NCBI GenBank assembly: GCA_013373635.1
Contig: JABXHN010000013.1
Location: 62,001-126,000 of the forward strand
Length of the DNA stretch: 64,000 nt
Source: Flavobacteriaceae bacterium
Lineage (GTDB): Bacteria > Bacteroidota > Bacteroidia > Flavobacteriales > Flavobacteriaceae
Reading direction: 5' to 3'
Shown here: one piece after another, positions 45,795 to 56,129 of the stretch
Layout of the letters: every line of letters starts with the position of its first letter
Numbering within the stretch: the stretch's first letter is position 1
The notes under the pieces: model-generated
What the model saw: only the letters and a program-made list of their open reading frames with translations
The model's database searches: none
What the model was told of the DNA's origin: nothing
Made by a program: the position numbers and the translations under genes

Positions 45795-46823
45795 ATGGGA
45801 TTTTTTGATTTTTTAACTGAAGATATCGCTATTGACTTAGGAACAGCCAATACGCTTATCATCCACAACGACAAAGTCGTAGTGGACAGTCCTTCTATAG
45901 TAGCTAGGGACCGTATGACTAACAAAATCATCGCTGTTGGTAAACAAGCCAATAAGATGCAAGGAAAAACCCATGAAAACATTAAAACCATTCGTCCTTT
46001 AAAAGATGGTGTAATTGCTGATTTTGACGCATCTGAAAAGATGATTTCCATGTTCATCAAGGAAATTCCTGCCCTTAAGAAAAAACTCTTCCCACCTGCA
46101 CTTCGCATGGTAGTATGTATCCCTTCTGGGATTACTGAGGTAGAGATGAGAGCGGTTAAAGAATCCTGTGAGCGCGTTAATGGTAAAGAAGTGTATTTGA
46201 TTCACGAACCCATGGCAGCTGCCATTGGTATCGGTCTCGATATCATGGAACCTAAGGGAAATATGATTATCGATATAGGGGGTGGTACAACAGAAATAGC
46301 TGTACTTGCTCTTGGAGGTATCGTATGTGATAAATCCGTTAAGATTGCAGGTGACGTCTTTACTAATGACATCATTTACTATATGAGAACTCAGCACAAC
46401 CTCTACGTTGGAGAATCGACTGCTGAAAATATCAAAATATCGATTGGTGCAGCTACCGAAGATTTACAATCACCACCTGATGATCTCAATGTTCAGGGTA
46501 GAGATTTACTCTCAGGTAAACCAAAACAAATTCAAATCAGTTATAGAGAAATTGCTAAGGCACTCGACAAATCCATCTTGAGAATTGAGGATGCTGTGAT
46601 GGAAACGCTTTCCAATACACCTCCTGAACTCGCTGCTGATATCTACAATACTGGTATTTTCTTAGCCGGTGGTGGATCCATGCTCAGAGGATTGGACAAA
46701 CGAATTTCTCTTAAAACTGATCTTCCTGTATACATCTCTGAAGACCCCCTAAGAGCAGTAGTTAGAGGTACGGGAATCACTCTTAAAAATTTAGAGCGCT
46801 ACAAGAGCATCTTGATGAGATAA
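45795..46823 (+). CDS. mreB: Rod-shape actin homologue MreB
   Basis: A 342-residue actin-fold ATPase that guides lateral wall synthesis. The phosphate-1 motif is DFLTEDIAIDLGTANTLI, phosphate-2 is IIDIGGGTTEIAV, and the adenosine motif is GIFLAGGGSMLRGLDK. Usual length. First gene of the mreBCD-mrdA-rodA operon in which every following gene overlaps or nearly touches its neighbour. Confidence 0.97.
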   Translation: MGFFDFLTEDIAIDLGTANTLIIHNDKVVVDSPSIVARDRMTNKIIAVGKQANKMQGKTHENIKTIRPLKDGVIADFDASEKMISMFIKEIPALKKKLFPPALRMVVCIPSGITEVEMRAVKESCERVNGKEVYLIHEPMAAAIGIGLDIMEPKGNMIIDIGGGTTEIAVLALGGIVCDKSVKIAGDVFTNDIIYYMRTQHNLYVGESTAENIKISIGAATEDLQSPPDDLNVQGRDLLSGKPKQIQISYREIAKALDKSILRIEDAVMETLSNTPPELAADIYNTGIFLAGGGSMLRGLDKRISLKTDLPVYISEDPLRAVVRGTGITLKNLERYKSILMR

Positions 46824-46843
46824 TAACAGCATAAAAGTCCTCT

Positions 46844-47650
46844 ATGAATCGTTTTATTAGTTTCTTTATAGGCAATAAAACAAGGCTTTTATTTTTGTTT
46901 TACTTATCTATTGCTATTGGCCTATCAATACAGTACCGAAGTTTTCATCAAGCTAAATACCTCAATTCCTCTTGGGCATTAAGTGGTGGTATTTTTTCAA
47001 AGGTGGCTCAATTAGATCAATACCTGAATTTAGATCAAACCAACCAATTGCTGATTGAAGAAAACAAGCTTTTAAAACAGCAGCTGTACAATATCAAATA
47101 CACTTCGAGAGACAGTCTTTCGTTTCCTTTTGAAGTTATAGAGACAGAGGTGGTTAAAAATTCCTATCGACTCAACAGAAATTACCTGACCATTTCAGCT
47201 GGAACTGATGATGGAGTCACTCAAGATATGGGGGTCACCAATCCTTTGGGAATTGTAGGGATTATCGAAAAGAGTTCCGCTCACTATTCAACAGTTCAAA
47301 GCATCCTCAATGTTCGTTCTAGAATCAATGCAAAGATTGCCTCTAGTGAATACTTTGGATCCTTGATATGGGATGGAAATGATCCAACCATCGTACAACT
47401 GATAGATATTCCCAATGTTGCTCAAATTCAAAAAGGTGATCGAATTGTTACTGGAGGGATGTCGAGTATCTTCCCAGAGGGAATTCCTATAGGCTCTGTA
47501 AGCTCTTTTGAGCTCAACAAAGCACAAAGTGATTACATTATCAATGTAAAGCTCTTTAACGACCTCAGAGCGCTTCGAACCACCTATGTGATTGTCAATA
47601 AAGATCAAAAAGAAGTTCAACAATTAGACAGTATCAGTGAATCCAGATAA
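46844..47650 (+). CDS. mreC: Rod-shape protein MreC
   Basis: A 268-residue bitopic protein. One TM helix lies near the N-terminus (LLFLFYLSIAIGLSIQY), then a coiled coil (NQLLIEENKLLKQQLYN). The beta-barrel core has LTISAGTDDGVTQDMGVTNPLGIVGII and GDRIVTGGMSSIFPEGIPIGSV, the MreC signature. It links MreB to the periplasmic penicillin-binding protein. The 3' end overlaps mreD by 14 bases. Confidence 0.94.
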   Translation: MNRFISFFIGNKTRLLFLFYLSIAIGLSIQYRSFHQAKYLNSSWALSGGIFSKVAQLDQYLNLDQTNQLLIEENKLLKQQLYNIKYTSRDSLSFPFEVIETEVVKNSYRLNRNYLTISAGTDDGVTQDMGVTNPLGIVGIIEKSSAHYSTVQSILNVRSRINAKIASSEYFGSLIWDGNDPTIVQLIDIPNVAQIQKGDRIVTGGMSSIFPEGIPIGSVSSFELNKAQSDYIINVKLFNDLRALRTTYVIVNKDQKEVQQLDSISESR

Positions 47651-48146
47651 CAGCATATACTATATTGGCAAATTGCTACTACTGATGTTTGTACAAGTAT
47701 TTGTACTCAATCAGGTTCATCTCTTTGGATCCATTTCTCCAATTGTGTACTTGATTTTTGTTTACGACTACCCGACTTCTCAGAACAGATCGGTATTGCT
47801 CTCTATTGGATTTGTGTTTGGAATGATCCTAGACATACTTACCGATAGCCTCGCCTTTAACACCCTCTCACTTTTAATCATCACTTATTTTAGACCCTAT
47901 ATCTTGGGATTTATTTTTGGAATTGCAACAGAGCAAAAATCCTTCAAGTTCAATGACACCACATTGGTTCAACGCATGAGTTATTTAGGCTTATTGGTGT
48001 TGATTCATCACTCTGTTTTCTTCATATCTGAAGGAATGAGTATTTCCAATGGCTGGCTCATTACAAAAAAAATTATCACAACAAGTCTTGTGAGCTTTAT
48101 TTTAATGCTGCTTCTCTTATCTTTGTTTAGCAAGCAGAAAAAATGA
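47637..48146 (+). CDS. mreD: Rod-shape protein MreD
   Basis: A 169-residue membrane protein with about five TM helices, identified from position between mreC and mrdA and from the hydropathy pattern; GMILDILTDSLAFNTLSLLIITYFRP is the conserved part. The start is GTG at 47637, inside mreC. It overlaps the PBP2 start by four bases. Confidence 0.88.
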   Translation: MNPDNSIYYIGKLLLLMFVQVFVLNQVHLFGSISPIVYLIFVYDYPTSQNRSVLLSIGFVFGMILDILTDSLAFNTLSLLIITYFRPYILGFIFGIATEQKSFKFNDTTLVQRMSYLGLLVLIHHSVFFISEGMSISNGWLITKKIITTSLVSFILMLLLLSLFSKQKK

Positions 48147-50011
48147 AAAAACTAATTCTCCCCTTATTGATTATCGCCATAGGTGTCTTATTCACCTATC
48201 GATTGATCAATTTACAACTCATTGGATCTGTGGGAGATGGACCAGGTCAAGATCCTGCTATTAAAACAACCACCATTTACCCAACACGAGGGTTGATGTA
48301 CGATCGAAATCACAAGCTTTTGGTCTCCAATCAACCAGCTTATGATTTGATGGTGATTCCTAGAGAAATCAAAGACTTAGATACTTTAGAACTTTGCCAA
48401 CTAGTCGATATTGACAAAGAACAATTCATTCAATCCATCGAAAAAGCAAAGCGCTATTCACCGAGATTACCATCGGTTTTAGTCTCTAAACTTTCAGCTT
48501 CAACCTATGCCGTTCTTCAGGAAAAAATGAGAAAATTCGAAGGTTTTTATATTCAAAAAATCAACCTTAGAAAATACCACACCGATGCCGGTGCCAACCT
48601 CTTGGGATATATCAGTGAAGTTAACGATTATGAAATCCAAAACAACCCAGGTTATATCTCTGGGGAACTCATTGGAAGAACAGGTGTCGAAAAACAATAC
48701 GAATCTAACTTAAGAGGAAAGAAAGGAAAAAATTACATACAAAAGGACCGTTTCAACAGAACCATAGGTCCTTATAAAAATGGAATATACGATTCTGTTC
48801 CTGTTCCAGGGACCAATTTAGAACTCACGATCGATAAAGATCTTCAAGAATACGGTGAGGATTTGATGATTGGCAAGCGAGGGGGTATCGTGGCGCTAGA
48901 ACCTAAAACAGGAGAGATCTTATCGCTGATCACAGGACCTAATTACGATCCAGCCCTATTAGTAGGAAGGGAACGATCTGCCAACTACACAGCACTTTAT
49001 TACGATTCTATCGCAAAGCCCACTTGGAACAGAGCACTGCTAGCACAACCTTCTCCTGGATCTCCATTTAAGATCCTCAATGCCTTAGCCGCACTTGAAG
49101 AGGGCGTTATCACTTCCAATTCAAAAGTGATGTGCTACAACGGATTTTACGTTGGAAATGAACTTAAAGGCTGTCACTGTGGCGGTGGGATTCGCGATCT
49201 AAGAGAGGGAATTGCGGTGTCTTGTAATGCCTATTTTGCGGATACCTTTAAAAAAATATACGCCAAATTTGACAAGACCTCTGAGGGTCAAGATGTTTGG
49301 GAAAGACATATGAAGAGTTTTGGACTCGGAGATTATCTTGGTTACGATCTACCTACTGGAGCTCCAGGCAGAATTCCTTCTACCTCTTATTACGATAGAG
49401 CCTATGGCAAAAACAGATGGTTTCCGACTTTTATTATTTCCAATTCCATTGGACAGGGTGAGGTTGCAGCAACACCTATTCAACTTGCCAATATGACCGC
49501 AGCTATTGCCAATAAAGGATTTTTCTACACTCCTCACATCCTTAGAAAAATTGGAGATGATCCAATTACTGATCCCAATTTTACAGAGGCAAAGCTGACT
49601 ACGATCAGCAAAAAACACTTTACTCCAATCATCGAAGCGATGCGTGATGTATACGAAACAGGTACTGCAAAATGGATACAAATCCCAGGAGTATCAATTG
49701 CAGGTAAGACCGGTACTGTCGAAAACTACACCCTGATTGATGGAGTTAAAACTCAGCTGACAGATCACTCCTTATTTATAGCCTTTGCGCCTGTTGAAGA
49801 TCCAAAAATCGCTCTCGCAGTCTATATTGAACACGGTTATTTCGGTGCCCGATACGCAGGACATATCGCTTCACTTATGATTGAAAAATACCTCAAAGGT
49901 GAAATCTCTCGTAAAGATTTAGAGCGAAAAATGCTCGAGAAGACTCTCGAAAAAGAATACGCTAAACCCCTTAGCGGTGAACCATTTGAAATTAATGAAT
50001 ATGATTGGTAG
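48143..50011 (+). CDS. mrdA: Penicillin-binding protein 2 (elongasome transpeptidase)
   Basis: A 622-residue class B PBP. An N-terminal TM helix (LILPLLIIAIGVLFTYRL) is followed by the dimerisation domain (YPTRGLMYDRNHKLLVSNQPAYDLMVIP). The transpeptidase motifs are SPFK (active serine, in QPSPGSPFKIL), SCN (IAVSCNAYF) and KTGT (AGKTGTVEN). It crosslinks lateral wall peptidoglycan together with RodA, whose gene overlaps its 3' end. Confidence 0.96.
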   Translation: MKKLILPLLIIAIGVLFTYRLINLQLIGSVGDGPGQDPAIKTTTIYPTRGLMYDRNHKLLVSNQPAYDLMVIPREIKDLDTLELCQLVDIDKEQFIQSIEKAKRYSPRLPSVLVSKLSASTYAVLQEKMRKFEGFYIQKINLRKYHTDAGANLLGYISEVNDYEIQNNPGYISGELIGRTGVEKQYESNLRGKKGKNYIQKDRFNRTIGPYKNGIYDSVPVPGTNLELTIDKDLQEYGEDLMIGKRGGIVALEPKTGEILSLITGPNYDPALLVGRERSANYTALYYDSIAKPTWNRALLAQPSPGSPFKILNALAALEEGVITSNSKVMCYNGFYVGNELKGCHCGGGIRDLREGIAVSCNAYFADTFKKIYAKFDKTSEGQDVWERHMKSFGLGDYLGYDLPTGAPGRIPSTSYYDRAYGKNRWFPTFIISNSIGQGEVAATPIQLANMTAAIANKGFFYTPHILRKIGDDPITDPNFTEAKLTTISKKHFTPIIEAMRDVYETGTAKWIQIPGVSIAGKTGTVENYTLIDGVKTQLTDHSLFIAFAPVEDPKIALAVYIEHGYFGARYAGHIASLMIEKYLKGEISRKDLERKMLEKTLEKEYAKPLSGEPFEINEYDW

Positions 50012-51281
50012 TGGACTCAGAAGAATGGATTGGATCAGTGTACTATTTTGTTGTGCACTCATCGGTTTTGGATGGGGCAATATCTATTCTTCAACTGTAG
50101 TAGACACTGATGCTCCACTTTGGAACCTCTCGACTAGCTACGGCAAACAACTCGTATTTATTACAATCAGTTTTTTTACTGTTGTCGTTTTGTTTTTACT
50201 ACAGACAAAACTGATCGAACGCTTTTCATCTCTAGTATACCTTCTTACGATAATCTTATTGATTGGACTGTTTCCCTTTGGAAAAACCATAGCGGGGGCA
50301 ACCTCTTGGTACGGTCTTGGATTCTTTAACCTACAACCCTCTGAACTAGCAAAAATTGGAACCATTTTAGCCTTGGGAAAATACCTCAGTGATATACAAA
50401 CTGATCTCAAACGCTTCAAACATCAATTTTATGCGCTACTGATTATTCTTGTACCGGTAATCTTAATTGTACCTCAACCAGATCCGGGTTCTGCTCTTAT
50501 TTTTTTCTCCCTGGTATTTATTCTCTTTAGAGAAGGGGTCTCCTTAAAGTATTTTTGGATTGGCCTATACTTTATACTGCTTTTTATCAGTACTTTAAAA
50601 TTCAATCTAATCTATGTAGGTGTCGGTATTAGTTTGATCAGTATGGTCAGTTATTTCTTTTTTAACAAAAGACTCAAACTTAAATGGACTGGCATAGCGG
50701 TATTTATCATACTGAGCTTGGGATTTGCTTCATCGGTACAATACGTTTTTGAAAATGTGTTTGAACAAAGACATCGCGATCGATTCAGTTTATGGCTCAA
50801 CTTAGAAAAGGATCCACTGATCCAAGAACAGATCAAAAAAACTATTGGTTACAATACCTATCAATCTGAAAAAGCCATCGAAGCAGGTGGATTTTGGGGC
50901 AAGGGGTTTTTGGAAGGAACTCGAACAAAGGGAGATTTTGTACCAGAGCAACACACCGATTATATCTTTAGTACAGTAGGTGAAGAATGGGGTTTTGTTG
51001 GAACGTTCACTGTTATTTTATTGTTCACAGCACTCCTTCTAAGGCTGCTTTATTTAGCTGAACGACAAACGAGCACCTTTAATAGGGTATACGGCTACGG
51101 AGTGGTCTCTATATTAGCCACTCATTATATCATCAATATAGGAATGGTTATCGGTTTACTTCCAACTGTTGGAGTACCACTTCCCTTTTTTAGCTATGGA
51201 GGCTCAGGTCTTTTAGGTTTTTGTCTGTTGCTTTTTATCTTCATTAAGCTCGATGCCAATCGACTCAATGAGTGGGACTAA
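49995..51281 (+). CDS. rodA: Rod-shape peptidoglycan polymerase RodA
   Basis: A SEDS glycosyltransferase of about 428 residues with ten TM segments. ATG 49995 is chosen; ATG 50001 and GTG 49977 are alternatives, all inside the end of mrdA. Family motifs: GATSWYGLGFFNLQPSELAKIGTILALGKYLS, VPQPDPGSALIFF (with the catalytic-type aspartate), QHTDYIFSTVGEEWGFVG and PTVGVPLPFFSYGGSGLLG. The stop interlocks with the convergent selO stop in four bases. Confidence 0.95.
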   Translation: MNMIGSGLRRMDWISVLFCCALIGFGWGNIYSSTVVDTDAPLWNLSTSYGKQLVFITISFFTVVVLFLLQTKLIERFSSLVYLLTIILLIGLFPFGKTIAGATSWYGLGFFNLQPSELAKIGTILALGKYLSDIQTDLKRFKHQFYALLIILVPVILIVPQPDPGSALIFFSLVFILFREGVSLKYFWIGLYFILLFISTLKFNLIYVGVGISLISMVSYFFFNKRLKLKWTGIAVFIILSLGFASSVQYVFENVFEQRHRDRFSLWLNLEKDPLIQEQIKKTIGYNTYQSEKAIEAGGFWGKGFLEGTRTKGDFVPEQHTDYIFSTVGEEWGFVGTFTVILLFTALLLRLLYLAERQTSTFNRVYGYGVVSILATHYIINIGMVIGLLPTVGVPLPFFSYGGSGLLGFCLLLFIFIKLDANRLNEWD

Positions 51282-52813
51282 GAACTACAGGAGAGGGAAG
51301 AATCACCTGCAGATTCCGGTTTTAAAACAATCCATCGATCCGCCTGTGGGTTATCCTCATAGGGAGTTTTAATCAAGTCTGAAAATTCAGTGAGTAAACT
51401 GTAATCCCCTGCCTCTGCTTTTTGAATGGCTTCTTCGAGCATATAGTTTCTGAGAATAAATCTCGGATTGTGTTGTTTCATTTGCTGTTGACGAGAAGAA
51501 TCATCAACTCCCTGATTGGATAAGCGATGTTGATAAGCCTTTAACCACACCGCCCATTGAACTTCTAAATCTTCAGAAATTGAATCTGTATAGAATACTT
51601 CTCGTATCGATTCATAGGTCATCTGAGATTGATTTAGTTCTGATAGTTTTCTAAAAAAGAGTGTAAAATCAGCTTTCGATTCTCGCATTAAATCCAACAG
51701 AGATTCAACCATTGATTCGTCTTCAACTGCTTCTTTACAGAGACCTAACTTCAACTTGTTCTTTTGAAGCATTTGCTGCTCATATTGAAGTTTAAATCGA
51801 TTTAAAATAGTCTCAAATGCTTTAGCATCCTCACACAGTGGATAGAGTGCATTGGCTAATTTGAGAAGATTCCAAAGAACAATATTAGGTTGGTTTTCAT
51901 AGCGGTATCTCCTGTTCTGTTCATCGGTCGTATTCGGTGTCCAACTAGGATCGTATTCATCCAAGAATCCATAAGGCCCATAGTCGATGGTTTCTCCACT
52001 AATAGACATATTATCAGTATTGAGCACTCCGTGCACAAAACCGATGGATTGCCAATGTACAAGTGTCGCTAAACTTCTCTGAACGACCTCTTCAAAAAAA
52101 CGGATATAGTCCGATTTAGTTTGAACTTTTATCTGTGGAAAATAATGCTCAATGGTGTAATCGGTTAAGATTTTAAGATTGATTAGATCCTCTCTAGCTG
52201 CAAAGATTTCAAAAGACCCAAAGCGAATGAAATTTGGAGCGACTCGACAGACAATAGCTCCAGGTTCTGCTTTGGGATTTCCATTGTAATAGCGATCTCT
52301 CATTGGAAATTCACCACTTAATACCAACGACAATGCTCTAGTGCTGGGAACCCCTAAGTGAGCCATCGCCTCTGACATCAAATACTCGCGAATCGAAGAT
52401 CGAAGTACAGCATATCCATCCCCTGCCCTCGAAAAAGGTGTTGGACCCAATCCTTTATATTGAATGGTATAAGTCTGATCTGATCCTTTTATTTGACCAA
52501 AAGTAATGGCGCGTCCATCTCCAAGTTGACCAGCCCAATGACCAAATTGATGCCCACCATACAAACAGGCATAAGGTTGCGTACCCAATTTTGTTTGGGC
52601 CGTTACAAATTTTTCAAAGTCTTTTGAATGAAATTGTTCTAAACTCACTCCCAAGAGCTGAGCACAGGACTCTGAACTCAATAAGAGCTTGGAATCAGCA
52701 AACACTCTAGGCTCCACATAGGAGTAGAACGCTTCTAAGACCTGTCGTGGTCGATTCGTTTGATCTACATCAGCCTTAAGCTCTAAAAAATGATTGTCGA
52801 GTTTATAATCCAT
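51278..52813 (-). CDS. selO: Protein adenylyltransferase SelO
   Basis: A 511-residue pseudokinase-fold AMPylase (SelO/YdiU). Typical motifs are YGGHQFGHWAGQLGDGRAITFGQI, YTIQYKGLGPTPFSRAGDGYAVLRSSIREYLMSEAMAHLGVPSTRALSLV (lysine and Arg for ATP) and GFVHGVLNTDNMSISGETIDYGPYGFLD, the metal/active-site loop. The C-terminus ends SCSS, the place where animal SelO has selenocysteine. The role in E. coli is AMPylation of redox proteins under oxidative stress. Two bases from the protease gene on the same strand. Confidence 0.94.
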   Translation of the reverse strand: MDYKLDNHFLELKADVDQTNRPRQVLEAFYSYVEPRVFADSKLLLSSESCAQLLGVSLEQFHSKDFEKFVTAQTKLGTQPYACLYGGHQFGHWAGQLGDGRAITFGQIKGSDQTYTIQYKGLGPTPFSRAGDGYAVLRSSIREYLMSEAMAHLGVPSTRALSLVLSGEFPMRDRYYNGNPKAEPGAIVCRVAPNFIRFGSFEIFAAREDLINLKILTDYTIEHYFPQIKVQTKSDYIRFFEEVVQRSLATLVHWQSIGFVHGVLNTDNMSISGETIDYGPYGFLDEYDPSWTPNTTDEQNRRYRYENQPNIVLWNLLKLANALYPLCEDAKAFETILNRFKLQYEQQMLQKNKLKLGLCKEAVEDESMVESLLDLMRESKADFTLFFRKLSELNQSQMTYESIREVFYTDSISEDLEVQWAVWLKAYQHRLSNQGVDDSSRQQQMKQHNPRFILRNYMLEEAIQKAEAGDYSLLTEFSDLIKTPYEDNPQADRWIVLKPESAGDSSLSCSS

Positions 52814-52815
52814 GA

Positions 52816-54960
52816 TTAATCAAGCTGCTTGGACAGTCCGATCATTTTCTTTGGATTGGTGAATTTAAATTTAAGGTCCTTGAGAACATTAAGAGCCTCA
52901 TCCACATAAATATCCTTAGCTAAAGATTCGTGCCAACGGTTTCTCTTTTCTCTTAGCGTTTCATCTTTCACAAAGAGTTCATCTTCGTATTGCAACGACT
53001 CAAATGTCAAATGAGAATCAAAGTCATTGATAGATTCAAAATAGTTTGCTTTCTGATCAGCATCCTCAATCATCTTTTTATACGATTCAAAAGAAAGCGT
53101 GGATGAAGAACGATCCTGTTGTTCTTTAATCCACTTTGCGTTTTCATCGATCAACTTTAAATAGGTATTGTCTTTCATTCGCTTTTGAGAACGTTCAATG
53201 GTCTTTTCCAAATCCATATATCCAACCCATGGCTCAAAATCAGCTGAAGCGATCTTATCCCATGGCATCGGGTAATCCTGTTCTCGTTCACCGATCTCCA
53301 TATAAGAGTAACGATCTGGAACCACAACATCGGAATTCACACCTTTGAGCTGTGTAGAACCACCATTGACTCTGTAGTATTTTTGTGTGGTAATCTTTAA
53401 AGCCCCCAAAGCTCCATAGTCTGAATTGCGAACCAAACGATCAAAAGGAATCATATTTTGAACGGTCCCTTTTCCAAAGGTTCTCTCTGAACCAATCACT
53501 ACCGCTCTTTCGTAATCTTGAAGTGCTGCCGCAAGAATTTCTGAAGCAGAAGCGGAGAGTTCATTTACGAGTAGAACTAGCGGTCCATCCCATTGAATTG
53601 TCGGATCCTCGTCTTCAAAAACATCGATTTCATAATCGGAATTTTTAACCTGTACAACAGGACCTTCTTTGATGAATAAACCTGCGATATCAACTACTGT
53701 TTGCAAAGATCCACCACCGTTATTTCTGAGATCAATCACCAATCCCTCTACACCTTCACTCTTCAATTCAGCAATTTCTTTAGCGATATCTGTAGCGGCA
53801 TTTCTGGTATCGTAATCGGTGAAGTTGACATAGAATTTAGGAAGGTGAATGATTCCGTAAGGAACTCCATCCTTTTCTACTTTTGCCGACTTCGCATAGG
53901 TTTCTTCTAATTCGATCGCATCGCGCATAATCGTTACAACCTCTTTCTTTCCGTCCACTCGTTTAACGTGTAAAAAAACTTTGGTTCCTTTGGGTCCTTT
54001 GATGAGCTTTATAGCATCATCCAAACGCATTCCCACAATATTTACAGGCTCCTCTTCTCCTTCTTGACCTACTTTTTGAATTTCATCTCCAACCTCCAAA
54101 CTCTTATCTCTCCAAACAGGCCCACCAGAAATGATCTCTACGATCTTGGTCTGATCACGACGCTTGGACAATCGAGCTCCAATTCCCTCGTATTTACCAC
54201 TCATATCGATATCAAACTTTTCCTTGTCCTCTGGAGCAAAGTAAAAAGTATGTGGGTCATAGGTCTCCACGATAGAATTCAAATACTGAACAAACCAATC
54301 CTTGCGCTCTAAATCGTTAAAATAAAAAGCGTAGTTATCATCGAGTGTTGTCATGAGTTGATCACGACTCTCTTGTTCCAATTCAGCTTCTGTCTTCACC
54401 TTAGCTGAAGAGTCTTCCTCGAGCTGTTCTTGCTGAGTCTCCCATTTTGCAAAATAATTCCCAAGTGCGGAGTATTTGAGTTGTTTTCTCCAACGCTCTT
54501 TCAATTCAGCTTTTGAACTAACCGCCTCTATTTGATCGTAATCGACTATAACAGATTCCTCTATTGAAAAATCAAATGGCTGACTGAGTACTTCTTTGTA
54601 GAGATCCTGAGATTCTTTGAGACGTTTCATATAGCGATCGTAGACCAAATTGAAAAAATCCAAATTTAAATTCTTCAATTCGTCGTCAATTTGATAACGA
54701 TACACTTCAAAATCCTTTAAATCACTTTCCAAGAAAACTCTTTTTAAAGGATCTAAATCATTGATAAAATCCTCATAAACCTTTTCTGAAAATTGATCGT
54801 CAATGGTTTCAGGGCTAAAATGCCATTTTTCCAATACAAAAGAAATCAACTCTAATAATAACTTGTCTTTATCGTTGTTTTCAAATGAATTACTTCTAAA
54901 CGAACAAGAAGCAAAAGCAGTTAACAGCACTAAAAGTGCTAAGGTTAATTTATTTTTCAT
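52816..54960 (-). CDS. prc: C-terminal processing (tail-specific) protease
   Basis: A 714-residue periplasmic protease starting at ATG 54960 (a TTG precedes it). Signal MKNKLTLALLVLLTAFASCSF suggests a lipoprotein (Cys at about residue 19). A long N-terminal helical domain is followed by the PDZ domain (YEGIGARLSKRRDQTKIVEIISGGPVWRDKSLEVGDEIQKV). The S41 core is LRNNGGGSLQTVVDIAGLFI, the serine in LSASASEILAAALQDY and the lysine in GKGTVQ. A C-terminal DUF3340-type region follows. It degrades or trims proteins with hydrophobic C-termini. Confidence 0.94.
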   Translation of the reverse strand: MKNKLTLALLVLLTAFASCSFRSNSFENNDKDKLLLELISFVLEKWHFSPETIDDQFSEKVYEDFINDLDPLKRVFLESDLKDFEVYRYQIDDELKNLNLDFFNLVYDRYMKRLKESQDLYKEVLSQPFDFSIEESVIVDYDQIEAVSSKAELKERWRKQLKYSALGNYFAKWETQQEQLEEDSSAKVKTEAELEQESRDQLMTTLDDNYAFYFNDLERKDWFVQYLNSIVETYDPHTFYFAPEDKEKFDIDMSGKYEGIGARLSKRRDQTKIVEIISGGPVWRDKSLEVGDEIQKVGQEGEEEPVNIVGMRLDDAIKLIKGPKGTKVFLHVKRVDGKKEVVTIMRDAIELEETYAKSAKVEKDGVPYGIIHLPKFYVNFTDYDTRNAATDIAKEIAELKSEGVEGLVIDLRNNGGGSLQTVVDIAGLFIKEGPVVQVKNSDYEIDVFEDEDPTIQWDGPLVLLVNELSASASEILAAALQDYERAVVIGSERTFGKGTVQNMIPFDRLVRNSDYGALGALKITTQKYYRVNGGSTQLKGVNSDVVVPDRYSYMEIGEREQDYPMPWDKIASADFEPWVGYMDLEKTIERSQKRMKDNTYLKLIDENAKWIKEQQDRSSSTLSFESYKKMIEDADQKANYFESINDFDSHLTFESLQYEDELFVKDETLREKRNRWHESLAKDIYVDEALNVLKDLKFKFTNPKKMIGLSKQLD

Positions 54961-55081
54961 CAATAATAGTGTTTTACGATTCTAAACCTGGAGCAAGATA
55001 CTAAAAATAGGTGGCGGCATTTTGTAAATATATGTTAATGTGATCGCTAAAATTGTCGTAATTTAGCTTAAAACACAGCGT

Positions 55082-55855
55082 ATGACTCCAAAACCACTCA
55101 TTTTAGTTACCAACGATGACGGAATTACGGCACCTGGATTGAGACTCTTAATTAGGCTGATGAGTGAATTGGGAGATGTGGTAGTAGTAGCTCCGGACAA
55201 ACCTCAATCAGCTATGGGACATGCCATAACGATCAACAGCACTTTGTACATCAACCAGCATAATGGACATCAGGATGGAGCGATGGCTGAATACAGCACC
55301 TCTGGAACCCCTTCAGACTGTGTCAAACTCGCTTTAAATGAACTACTCGATCGAAGACCCGATCTCTGTGTCAGTGGTATTAATCACGGTTCAAATTCAG
55401 CGATTAATGTCATTTACTCTGGAACCATGAGTGCTGCTATAGAAGCTGGAATTGAGGGAATCCCTGCTATTGGATTTTCCTTGTGCAATTTTAAATGGGA
55501 GGCAGATTTCTCAGCCTTTGCACCCTTTATCACCAAAATCACAAAGGAAGCACTTGAAAAAAAAATTCCACCTGGTGTGGTACTCAATGTCAACGCTCCT
55601 AATATTTCAGAAATTAAGGGAATTAAAGTATGTCGACAAGCCAAGTCAAACTGGAAAGAGAAATTTGACAAGAGAACCAATCCAATGGGAAAAGAATACT
55701 ATTGGTTAAGTGGAGAATTTGATCTACAAGACAAGGGTGAAGATACTGACGAATGGGCATTATCTCAAGGATACATCTCTATTGTCCCTACTCAATTTGA
55801 TCTGACAGCACATCACAGCATACCGACGATTAATAATTGGGAGTTAAATGAATAG
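55082..55855 (+). CDS. surE: 5'/3'-nucleotidase SurE
   Basis: A 257-residue metal-dependent phosphatase. Metal ligands are in VTNDDGITAPG (adjacent aspartates); S and N follow in PDKPQSAMGHAIT and SGINHGSNSAINVIYSGTMSAAIEA. It removes phosphate from nucleoside monophosphates. The end overlaps the next small gene by eight bases. Confidence 0.95.
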   Translation: MTPKPLILVTNDDGITAPGLRLLIRLMSELGDVVVVAPDKPQSAMGHAITINSTLYINQHNGHQDGAMAEYSTSGTPSDCVKLALNELLDRRPDLCVSGINHGSNSAINVIYSGTMSAAIEAGIEGIPAIGFSLCNFKWEADFSAFAPFITKITKEALEKKIPPGVVLNVNAPNISEIKGIKVCRQAKSNWKEKFDKRTNPMGKEYYWLSGEFDLQDKGEDTDEWALSQGYISIVPTQFDLTAHHSIPTINNWELNE

Positions 55856-56129
55856 CTATATAAAAAAAATACTGAGCGGTATAATAATAGGACTTATAGT
55901 CAATGTGCTTGGAATTGTCCTTTATATATTTATAATGACCAATGAAGAAGTAGGGAATGGAATTCGAATGGCTTACCGAACAGGATTTCTTGGAAAGATC
56001 ATCGGTCTTGGAGCCCTTCCTAATTTGATTCTCTTTAGCTACTTTATCAAAAAGAAATATATGTACCAAGCTAGAGGAATTGTTATAGCAACTTTTATCG
56101 CCGCATTACTGACCCTTTACCTACTTTAA
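55848..56129 (+). CDS. Small membrane protein between surE and lpxB
   Basis: A 93-residue protein with three hydrophobic segments (ILSGIIIGLIVNVLGIVLYIFIM; LGKIIGLGALPNLILFSYFI; GIVIATFIAALLTLYLL). I do not recognise a named family. It overlaps surE by eight bases and its stop shares bases with the lpxB start (TAATG). Tight coupling suggests a role in envelope or lipid A synthesis, by inference. Confidence 0.75.
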   Translation: MNSYIKKILSGIIIGLIVNVLGIVLYIFIMTNEEVGNGIRMAYRTGFLGKIIGLGALPNLILFSYFIKKKYMYQARGIVIATFIAALLTLYLL

